The notes under the pieces were generated by a model. It worked only from the letters and a program-made list of their open reading frames with translations, was not told where the DNA came from and searched no databases. A DNA stretch of 64,000 bases from the NCBI GenBank assembly GCA_030015575.1, contig CM057340.1, forward strand, positions 756,159,632-756,223,631. Reading direction: 5' to 3'. This stretch comes from Agapanthus africanus (taxonomy: Eukaryota; Streptophyta; Magnoliopsida; Asparagales; Amaryllidaceae). Positions within the stretch are counted from its first letter, which is position 1. The number at the start of each line of letters is the position of its first letter. Positions 55,627 through 64,000 of the stretch are shown piece after piece. A program made the position numbers and the translations under genes.

Positions 55627-58600
55627 ATGGGCCGCCGGAGCTTCACATGCGCGGTGCCGTCGGAACCCATCACGGCGATTCACTATGCTACCCCACCCTC
55701 GGTGCAGTCTGCCGTGGAGTTGGTGGATTGGACATCGAAGGGCTTTCTACATCCCGCTATAGATGCGATACCGGTTCAGCGTCCTATGGTTTTGGACATC
55801 CTAGGGCGCTGTATCTTTCAGGGTGAAGTACGACCTTGGGGCCAATCGTATAACCTTGGTCTGATCCCCCGCCACCCGATTGGCTATCTGCCGTGGGCCC
55901 GGTACATCCTGTCGACGAAGAAGTCGCAGTTGATAAGATTAGGACTGTACACCGCGGTCTACGTCTCTCTTTTTCAGTATCCCACGCTCCCCACCTGGTG
56001 GTTCAAAGCTTTCTTGGAGCAATGGAATATTCCTACCCACACTTTCCTTGCCATGGATCGGGAAGTGTCAATCTCCTTGGAGGAGTTTGCGGAGGTATCC
56101 GGTTTACCAGTGATGGGGGAACATTATGAGGAGCTGCTCCCGACAGATGTGTACGTTTTTGGTGCTAGGCCGATGGTAAGGGGGGTCACACCAGAGAATG
56201 CCGTTCAACATCAATTCCCAAGCTTGATTAAAGTGTTGAACATATATGAGTCCCTCTTCGTCGAACATGGGGGTCGGGGAGTTAACTTTGAGGACTTCAT
56301 TTCTTATTTCCTTCGTCCAAGCGTCATCTCATCGGAAGCTGCCAAGTTCGCCACCCTGGATGACCCTTTCGGTCTAGGTGTGGACAACCTACCGGAGAAG
56401 GATATAGATCAAAAGGGTTTTTTTCTTCCGGACTTCCCTACTATGTCATTTGCAGAAATTGCGGCCCCTGGAATGGATGAGGAGGCCTTTTTCTTAGGAT
56501 TTCTTGGATTGTGGCTGAGCTGGTTTGCGATCCCAATGCACTCTCATCGGATGCGACCCTCTGTCTTTTACCCAGCCTACCGGATGGTCATCGGGGTAAA
56601 GGTAGCTGTTGGGATTGTTGGCTTGGCGCACTTATACCATGGCCTCAGTCGAGCAGCGGATGCTAATGAGCCCGGGGTACTGCATGTGGTCTTCCCGATG
56701 CATTACTTTGCATCGTGGCTCGAGCTACACACAGCGGGTGTCTTCGGCATGCATAAAAGGCCCTCGTTCTTTGACAAGTGCGGTTTTCCCCGCATTATAC
56801 AGCTGATCGGCGCATCAATTGTAACCCCATCACCGCGGAACGCCAGGGGCTTACTCCTTCGCCCTCACACCGTTGGAGCCGGTATGTCCTTTGTCGATAA
56901 GGTATTGACCATTGGAAAGGTGTCTACCACTGTGACGCGGCCATTACAAGATGTCTTTAAAGATGGAGCCTCAGTTTTGACGGCTTGGGAGACCCTTCAC
57001 TTATATTCCATTAGACCGGGTTTCTTAGTCTTTAGGCAGAATGGTGTGGCAATTTTTATGAGATATAACCCGCATCATTTTGCTCAACAACTGGGCTACG
57101 ATCAAGGGGTCCCCTTGGAAGCCTTCTTGCTGGAACCCACTGCCACTGAAGAAGGGATGGAGAACGCACTGCACCATTTCATGCGCCTGAATACGAGCTC
57201 TCATTTTTTTATCAATGCGCCGGCTTATGCTCCGAGACTCCTCAATGTGTACAAAGACTGGTACAATCATGCAACAGGAGCAGTTATAAAGGAGGAAAGG
57301 CGACTGTTGGTCGATCGTAAGGGTGTGCCTCCAGGTACCGATCGCAACGCTCCTTTGGTCCCAACGACCCCAGTAGTTGCCCCTTTAAAAGAGGTCAGAA
57401 TCGGAGCATCGCGTGCGCGAAGCCCTCCACGTGGCTCGTCGCTCCCTGATGTCGCAGATGCACCTGCAGCGCCCCATGCTCCGGTGGAGACAGTGGTTGT
57501 ATCCTCGCCGGAGTCTGGCGTGGGTGCGGACATCGGGACCCGTCGTCCCAAGGTGGCTGCTAAACGGAAGTCGATCTCACGTGAGCCTAGGGGCGGAGGG
57601 CAGAAGAAAAAGAAATCACTCTTCGCTGCAGATGTCGTGTTCGGCCAGGAACCCCATGCTACCTACGCCGAGGGCCTAATCGAATATGGGACTAACGAGG
57701 GATTAATCATGCCGCCGCAGGACGACACAGACTTGGAAGCCGCTCTCGAAACCTCAGCATGGTTGGCGAAGCGTGACGCGTGGCTGGCTAAGCTTGCGCA
57801 ATCAGGTAACTACTAGTCACATTTTCTTTATTGTAACATATCTTCCTTATTGCTTTTGAGTAACACTTTTCTTTCCTTCCTTCCAACAGGCATTACTGAT
57901 GAAGAAGCCATCGCCGCTTCTTTGAAGACTTTCCAGGAGGAGGAACGTCTTAGAGCGTCTATGGGCCTTAGTAAGTTTTAATCCATCAAGTCTCCATCTC
58001 CCTCGTGTTATGGTCGATCTAACCTCTCTCTTTTTATTGCAGAAACCTCAATGCCGTTCTCACCAAGCGACGCAGATGTTTTACCAGCTGCCGATGTTCC
58101 CGCTTCCTCTGGGCCACCGCAGGAGGTTCGTCTTGAAGAGCCGATGAAGGATGCTTTAAAGGCTCTGGAGGCATCCCTGAACGAGGATGACGACGCCTTA
58201 AAAGAGGCGTCACTAAGGTCCATCGCGACAGCCCGGGAGGAAAGGAAGCGGCTGAGGCGTGAGGCGAAGGCGCGCATGGCTGCCTTGGCTATGGGAGCGG
58301 GTCCCAGCACCGCCCCTCATGCTGATACTCCATCTGAAGAGGCCTCTGTCGCCCTATCCACTGCCCGCAGAGAGGTGGCGCACGCAATTCGGAGCGCAAA
58401 CGGTAGATCCGCTTCAGGTAATATTTCTCTCAGAGTTTTTTGTTATAAGGATTTTTAATGTCATTGGTCCTTATATCCCTTATCTTGCAGGGCTGAGTCC
58501 GATCGAGGGGGAGGCGGAAACCGTTGATCCCAAAGAAACAGAGGAGGCGGTACCTGCCGAACTCGAGCTGATGGTGGGCAACGTCGTTTTGGCTTTGGAG

Positions 58601-60285
58601 CCTGAGGTGGAGGTCGAGGGGCCTGCAGCCGAGAAGGTCATTGATGCCGAACCTGAAGCGGTGGCAGATGATATGATCATTATAACTGAACCGAGGGTGG
58701 TGGTGGACGAGGCGCTTGAGGCCGGCCACCTCGTGGTGACAGCGGATGAGCCGATGGAGACGGCGGAGCTCGAAGTAGTTGCGGGTGAGATGGATACGAC
58801 TCTCGGGGAAGAGTCAGCCACTTCCTTCCAAGAATCCGGCAACGCTCCAATCATTGCCCTCCCTGCTTACGATCTCCTGCCGTCTCCTGGTCGCGGTACC
58901 ACGACGACGGTCCCCATCGAGTCGGGTGATGAGGCTACGGGCGGTAGCCTCATGTCGATAGAGGAGGGAGTCGCTTCTGTTTCGGCCGGGAGCTCCTCAG
59001 GTAAACCTTAGGTTACTGTCTTTCTTATTTTACAATCCTTTCTGACAAGTTCACCTTTCTTGTAACGCAGGTGCAGCCAGCGCCGATGCCCCACTGCTTG
59101 AAGGAGCGCCTTCAATGACTGCCTTGGCGGTAGTCACCTCTCAACCCTCTCTTATACCATCTACGATGTTGGAAGGTATAGGTCCGCAACTTATTAGTCT
59201 TATCTTTCAGATGTATAGTTTTTATGTACTGAAGTCATGCTGTTGTGTCTTTTCAGGAGTACTTTTTGACCATCTTTACCAGATGTTGCTCCCATACTTC
59301 TCCTTCCCATCCGAGCTTGCTTCTTCCTCTGGTGGCGTTGGTGAGTATGATTTCCAATGATATCCTTCTTTCTTTATTGATGGGATTATTTCTAAACCCT
59401 TTTTTTTATCTCGACTGCAGTGTTACAAATCGAAGGAGGGGATGAAAGACGGGCTGCGTTGCCGACTCTTCCGGCTCTGCCACCTGCCTCAGCTGGTACG
59501 GCGACTATCACATTGATAAAGTCTTCCTTCTTTATTTTCAGAACTGTTATCTGATCACATCTTGTTTCTTTTCAGCTGTCGTTCCGGTCTCGGCGCCCTT
59601 CGAATCTCGCATCATAATGCCGGCGGGTCCTTATCTGAGGAGTCTGTCTTCAAAAGGCGCCGCGAATAGTCTGCGCATGTTGAGTGACTACGTCGAGGAA
59701 CTCGACATTGAAACTCCTACATCTGCCACAGACTTCGCTATGATGGTTAACCAGATGCTAGCAATATTCGTGAACTTTCATGATGAGGGCATCGTCGCAT
59801 CCTGGGTTAACCATTGTAGGGAGATCGAGGGTCGCCTATATCAGTTGGAGTCGCTGCATCCCGCTCCCGAGGCCTTGGCTGCCAGTAATCAAAGAACAGT
59901 GTGGATTGAGCAGAGCGCTCTTTACTTCCTCCACCTCGAACAAGAAGTCATTTCAAGGCGCAAGGAGCGTGGTGAAACTTCAAGCAAATCCGTCCAACTG
60001 CATGCTCAGGTGGAGGCCAACGCCGCACGGCTGAAGGTTGTCTTTGAGGGCCTCCTGCAATGTCTTTCTGAAGGGTTATCATTGAGGCAACACCTTGATG
60101 TTGTCGAGCGAGATGCACCTAGCCAGGAAGCAGCCCAGAAGGCGGCGGAGGAGCAACTTTCATCTTTCTTGCAGCAGCGAGCCCAGGTGGAAGCGGAGGT
60201 GGCCGCGGCAGCCGCTCAGGAGGAGGCGCTGAAGGAAGTGCGAGAGCAGCTTGTGGATTTACTAAAGACACTTCCTCCTCAGTAG
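55627..60285 (+). CDS. Antisense plant mobile domain (PMD) protein of element C, eight exons
   Basis: Exon 1 (55627-57805) opens at ATGGGC, a good start context. It holds a PMD-like region: WWFKAFLEQWNIPTHTF, ISLEEFAEVSGLPVMGEHYE, and later GIVGLAHLYHGLSRA. A basic tract (KRKSISREPRGGGQKKKK) may be a nuclear signal. GT-AG introns lie at 57806-57889, 57971-58042, 58418-58490, 59001-59070, 59176-59256, 59341-59420 and 59496-59575, each 70-84 bp. All internal exons are multiples of three, so every intron is phase 1 and the frame holds to 60285 (about 1370 codons). Exons 2-3 have UIM-like motifs, exon 4 is acidic, exon 8 is coiled-coil-like. PMD proteins include the Arabidopsis MAIN family, and PMD genes are known in plant Gypsy and MULE elements. 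The function here is unknown. Confidence 0.75.
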
Positions 60286-60324
60286 CTGTCCATCTTTGTA
60301 TCGTTTGTACTTGTAGATAAAAGA

Positions 60325-60325
<1 letters not shown>

Positions 60326-60358
<33 letters not shown>
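60326..60358. repeat. (AT)n microsatellite
   Basis: About 15 AT dinucleotides lie just after the stop of the antisense gene, in its presumed 3' untranslated part. Confidence 0.9.
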
Positions 60359-60360
<2 letters not shown>

Positions 60361-60393
60361 ACATAATGTATCCAGTACCCGATCAAGTTTATG

Positions 60394-60399
60394 AATAAA
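60394..60399 (+). terminator. AATAAA poly(A) signal for the C antisense gene
   Basis: AATAAA in ATGAATAAAAGATACACC lies about 110 bp after the stop, a normal plant 3' UTR distance. Confidence 0.55.
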
Positions 60400-60559
60400 A
60401 GATACACCTTTTTTTGTCATGTGTCATTTTCTCCGTCTTCTCTTTCTTTTACTATCAGTATATCACTTTAGCAAACATGGTTAACGGATGATTAGAACGA
60501 GTATCCCGATTTCCTTAAGAAATAGCGATGGCTTAGGCCGCAGTTTCGGATCTGCTGCC

Positions 60560-60760
60560 TAAGACTTTTCAACTCCATGAGCCGTAAGGGTCTCATAGAG
60601 ATTCTTCTCCCTACGGATCGAGAGGATCTCGTAGGTGGGCTTTCTCCTTAGGAATCGTGAGGATTCCTAAGTGTTGTTTTCTCTTACAAGTCGTAAGGAT
60701 CCTATAAGAGAATTTTTCCCTCTTACGAGTCGAGAGGACCCACAAGCGGTTGTTTCCCTC
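60560..60760 (-). repeat. Stem-loop array 3 of element C
   Basis: Read on the minus strand (element sense), units have the same arms and loop as array 3 of A, such as TTAGGAATC with its partner around a CCTCACGA loop. It lies just past the 3' end of the antisense gene, as in A. Confidence 0.8.
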
Positions 60761-60889
60761 CTCGTCGAAATTCGACTTTGGAGAGTGAGACCCGTGAATA
60801 GTATGCAAGAGACCATTTTGGATTGACTTGCAGGGTCCCATTGTTCAGGAAGCAAGTTTTTTAGTCCCTGCTGCCTGAGGCTTCATTTG

Positions 60890-61800
60890 CATGTTGAGAC
60901 GAATCGGGAATTTCCCGCGGAGACACGGTTTCTCTGCGAGCCGACGCGAATCAGGAGGCTCTCATCAAGGAGTGTTTGTATCCGTGAGTCGAGGAGTTTG
61001 CCAGGGATTATTTGTTTCCCGAGCGCCAAGGATTATTTGTTTCCTTAGGGTCTGAAACGAGTCGAGAATTTCCCACGGAGGCACTGGTGGCTCTGCGAGT
61101 CGACGCGGATCAGGAGGCTCTCATCAAGGAGTGTTTGTATCCGTGAGTCGAGGAATTTGCTAGGGATTATTTGTTTCCCAAGCGCCAAGGATTATTTGTT
61201 TCCTTGGGGTTTGAAACGAGTCGAGGATTTCCCACGGAGGCGCTGGCGGCTCTGCGAGTCGACGCGGATCAGGAGGCTCTCGTCAAGGAGTGTTTGTATC
61301 CGTGAGTCGAGGAGTTTGCCAGGGATTATTTGTTTCCCAAGCGCCAAGGATTATTTGTTTCCTTGGGGTTTGAAACGAGTCGGGGATTTCCCACGGAGGC
61401 ACTGGTGGCTCTGCGAGTCGACGCGGATCAGGAGGCTCTCGTCAAGGAGTGTTTGTATCCGTGAGTCGAGGAGTTTGCCAGGGATTATTTGTTTCCCAAG
61501 CGCCAAGGATTATTTATTTCCTTGGGGTTTGAAACGAGTCGAGGCTTTTCCACGGAGGCACTGGTGGCTCTGCGAGTCGACGCGGATCAGGAGGCTCTCG
61601 TCAAGGAGTGTGTGTATCCGTGAGTCGAGGAATTTGCCAGGGATTATTTGTTTCCCAAGCGCCAAGGATTATTTGTTTCCTTGGGGTTTGAAACGAGTCG
61701 AGGATTTCCCAAGGAGGCACTGGTGGCTCTGCGAGTCGACGCGAATCAGGAGGCTCTCGTCAAGGAGTGTTTGTATCCGTGAGTCGAGGAATTTGCTGAA
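60890..61800. repeat. 159-bp minisatellite, about 5.5 copies
   Basis: AGTGTTTGTATCCGTGAGTC recurs at 60971, 61130, 61289, 61448, 61607 and 61766, exactly 159 bp apart. GGATTATTTGTTTCC occurs twice per unit. As 159 is a multiple of three, a 223-codon frame stays open (61157-61828); I treat it as a repeat effect. Confidence 0.95.
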
Positions 61801-61984
61801 GACACTGGTTTCTTCAGAGTTGGACTAAACCGTCTAGATTTGGCTTCGTCTTCTGGCGGAGCCTGTTGGGAAAGTATGGTTCCCTCTTTGTTTACGCCCT
61901 TGGATTGTATACAGGGATCGATGCGATCTTAACTGTAGGGCCAAAGTTTTATCATCATCCTCTTTTTTTTTGTTTTATTTCCGT

Positions 61985-62275
61985 GATGCTCTATCATTTC
62001 AGCTTTTCTATCGCGAAGGCCGCGATTGCCCAATCATTTCGGCTATTTTTCGCGGTGCCCAATCATTTCGGCTATTTATTTTATTTTTACTCGCTGCTTT
62101 TTATTGCGAGTTGCCCAATCATTTCGGCTATTTTGCATGCATACCTTTTTACTTGCTACTTTTTATTGCAAGTTGCCCAACCATTTCGGCTATTTTGCAT
62201 GCATACATTTTTACTTGCTGCTTTTTATTGCAAGTTGCCCAATCATTTCGGCTATTTTGTATGCATGTGCGGCCT
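61985..62275 (-). repeat. AGCCGAAATGAT boxes with hairpins, element C
   Basis: On the minus strand five boxes occur, followed by CTTGC with GCAAG (twice), CTCGC with GCGAG, and TCGCG with CGCGA. The plus-strand open frames here, rich in HFGYF-like residues, come from the repeat. Confidence 0.85.
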
Positions 62276-62429
62276 ACTGGCTTTCCGCCGTAAACCTGGA
62301 ATTAGACACCGATTTCGGCATCAGCACCGCTACAACTGGGATATTGCCAGGAGCGAATCATCATCTGCCTCTGTCGATGTTGAACAAAGGTGGCTTAGCG
62401 ACCAGGGTTAGGATCCTGTCGTCTAAGGC

Positions 62430-62620
62430 TTTTAACTTCATGAGCCGTAAGGGTCTCACAAAGGTATTTCTCCCTACAAGTCGTGAGGATCTTGTAGGTG
62501 TATTTTCTCCTTAGGAATCGTGAGGATTCCTAAGTGTATGTTCCTCTGTAAGTCGTAAGGATCCTACAAGAGGGTTTTCTCCTTGTAAGTCGAGAGGACT
62601 TATAAGGATTGTTCATCATG
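62430..62620 (-). repeat. Stem-loop array 2 of element C
   Basis: Five units as in array 2 of A; for instance TAGGAATC and GATTCCTA arms and a CTCATGAAG arm. It lies between the box-hairpin block and the TATACAATCC phrase. Confidence 0.8.
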
Positions 62621-62764
62621 CGAACATATCCCCAGTCTCGGATGAGACTTGATTAGGGAAATGTTTATTCGCGCCCGTGGATTGTATACAAGAGCCCGTG
62701 TTGGACCACTTGTAGGGCAATATCGAAAGTTGTGGGGGTTGCTTAAGCACGGGTTTAGGTTTCT

Positions 62765-62965
62765 GTAACTTAAGACTTCCAACTCTTATGAGCCGTGAGG
62801 GTCCCATAAGAGAGTTCTCCTTACGAGTCGTGAGGATCTCGCAAGTGTATTTTCTCCTTAGGAATCGTGGGGATCCCTAAGTGTGTTGCTCCCTTGTGAG
62901 TCGTAAGGATCTCACGCGGGTGGTTTCTCCTTACAAGGTCGAGAGGATCTTATAAGTGTTCTTTA
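62765..62965 (-). repeat. Stem-loop array 1 of element C
   Basis: Five units as in array 1 of A, with the GGGATCC loop variant and the CTTAGG with CCTAAG pair. Confidence 0.8.
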
Positions 62966-63230
62966 ACGAGGTTGCGCCTTTTCGGGTTTTCACAAACACT
63001 CGCCGGTAGTCCTGCTGTTTTTACTCACGGAGCCCTTTCGGGTTTTCATCCGTGCCCATTTTGCTTATGGATGTACCGTTTTTTTTTTAATTCTTTTTAT
63101 TTTTATATTATTTTTTTTACGAGGTCGTGCCCTTTCGAGTTTTCACGAACACTCGCCGGTAGCCCTGCTGTTTTTACTCACGGAGCCCTTTCGGGTTTTC
63201 ATCCGTGCCCTTTTTGCTTATGGACATACC
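62965..63230 (-). repeat. Two repeats with CCC-GAAA-GGG stem-loops, element C
   Basis: These match 31015-31285 of element A on the other strand, including the CGGTATGTCCA tract and poly-T runs. Confidence 0.8.
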
Positions 63231-63284
63231 GTTTTTTTAATTTTATTTTTATATGTTTTTTTTTATCTTATCAGTCTAAAGATG

Positions 63285-63345
63285 CTGCGGTAGTAGTTTA
63301 AAGACGTTTCGGTCTGCTATTAGTTTAGGGACATTTCGGTCCGAC
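63285..63345 (-). repeat. GGAC...GTCC repeats after integrase, element C
   Basis: On the minus strand GGACCGAAATGTCC and GACCGAAACGTC units with TAAACTA spacing; a short version of 30837-30971. Confidence 0.7.
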
Positions 63346-63442
63346 TTTGAGAAGGTTGGTTACTGCTGATAGAGTTTGAGCTTAGGAAGATAGCGAGCGG
63401 ACATGGTCATCGTCATCTATCATTGACCTAGGCTGTGGCTCA

Positions 63443-64000
63443 TTAAGCGTAGTATCTCTTTAGGAAGCGACCGTTTATTGGCCTGAAAGGCCTTTCACCG
63501 TGCATATCTATGAGTAGATAGGCCCCGCCCTGGTAGACCTTATTTATGACGTACGGACCTTCATAGTTTGGCTCGAATTTTCCCCGCTTGGCGCGATTGG
63601 GGATCATAGGCCTTTTGACCACTAGCACAAGCTCGCCTTGGCGGAATGTCCTCGGTTGGGTCAGTCTTTCATATGAGCGCGTCATCTTTGCTTTATAGGC
63701 CTCCAGATTTTGTTGCGCCATGAGTCGTGTTTCTTCAAGGGCGTCAAGCTCCTCAAGCCGAAGGTGAGCATTTTCTTCGTCCGTCAGCTCGTAATGGACT
63801 GCCACTCGTAGAGAGGGTAACTCTATCTCGAGGGGGAGTACTGCTTCTGTCCCGACTACTAACGCATATGGTGTTGCGTTCATGGCCGTTTTAAACGTAG
63901 TTCGATATGCCCAGAGGGCCTCTTGCAGTCTTTCGTGCCAGTCTTTCTTATTTCGCGACACTGTTTTCTTCATGATCTTCGTCAAGGTCTTGTTGAAGGC
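63443..64000 (-). CDS. Element C integrase, C-terminal part (continues past the window)
   Basis: The frame runs open from the window edge to the stop and shows KKDWHERLQEALWAYRTTFK, TEAVLPLEIELPSLRV, FRQGELVLVVKRPM and FEPNYEGPYVINKVYQGG, ending FLKRYYA. It agrees with integrase of A at about 92% of residues. The catalytic core lies outside the window, so only the C-terminal DNA-binding part can be judged. Confidence 0.88.
   Translation of the reverse strand, partial: AFNKTLTKIMKKTVSRNKKDWHERLQEALWAYRTTFKTAMNATPYALVVGTEAVLPLEIELPSLRVAVHYELTDEENAHLRLEELDALEETRLMAQQNLEAYKAKMTRSYERLTQPRTFRQGELVLVVKRPMIPNRAKRGKFEPNYEGPYVINKVYQGGAYLLIDMHGERPFRPINGRFLKRYYA

Larger units (their letters stand above)
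52019..64000 (-). mobile_element. Element C: Tat-lineage element carrying an antisense PMD gene
   Basis: From left to right (reverse of element order): 3' LTR 52019-54586, polypurine tract 54587-54599, antisense gene with its own TATA box (54689-60399), stem-loop and minisatellite region (60560-63345), and the integrase end (63443 onward). It continues past the window. No break is seen in the integrase part visible here. As it interrupts B, it is the youngest layer. Confidence 0.88.

Noticed and set aside
61157-61828. 223-codon open frame on the plus strand
   Set aside because: It lies in the 159-bp minisatellite with a 53-residue repeat; same explanation.
61866-62514. Overlapping open frames that look like a Phe/Ile-rich membrane protein
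   Set aside because: They are translations of the box-hairpin and stem-loop repeats; three frames give similar-looking peptides, and the frames differ between copies.

Overview
This window is repeat DNA from a flowering-plant nuclear genome, and I see no ordinary host gene in it. The lineage calls rest on plant-only features: Tat-lineage Ty3/Gypsy elements (integrase without chromodomain, a second RNase H after the first, very long LTRs, an antisense gene between pol and the 3' LTR), a Tekay/Del-type chromovirus with an initiator-Met primer site, and a plant mobile domain (PMD) protein. The species cannot be named from this.

Layout. 1-1352 is the post-pol tail of a Tat element whose pol would lie to the left; it ends in a 29-bp minisatellite. 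About 1400-4286 is a Tekay-like LTR remnant. 4287-8007 is AT-rich and gene-free, with one possible LTR (6067-7540). From 8008 a nest begins. Element D is a minus-strand Tekay chromovirus: 3' LTR 8008-10721, broken pol 10792-13917, a foreign LTR 14016-17008 inside it, primer site 17571-17586, then its 5' LTR, which is interrupted twice. Element A, a 22.5-kb plus-strand Tat element (18154-40653, target duplication TTATC), sits in that LTR. The LTR resumes at 40659-42577 and is interrupted again by element B, a second Tat element (42578 onward). B is itself interrupted in its reverse transcriptase region at 52018 by element C, a minus-strand Tat element (52019 to beyond the right end). Relative age is therefore D oldest, then A and B, then C.

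A, B and C are large Tat elements with related LTR ends but different LTR middles. A and C share one plan. After integrase come GGAC...GTCC repeats, arrays of small stem-loops, a minisatellite (171 bp in A, 159 bp in C), and then an antisense gene running back from a TATA box about 105-115 bp inside the 3' LTR. In A the antisense gene is decayed. In C it reads as a well-formed eight-exon PMD gene (55627-60285) whose seven short introns are all in the same phase.

The most unusual material is non-coding. (1) Stem-loop arrays have a nearly constant loop and varied stems, and most departures from pairing are G-U in the sense RNA. (2) A constant 19-nt box is followed by hairpins with compensatory changes. 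(3) The LTRs are packed with 13-bp palindromes built as 5-bp arm, 3-nt spacer, 5-bp arm, a different word set in each family. (4) Each A LTR has 22 CACGTG sites by my count. All percentages and ages are read by eye, not computed.
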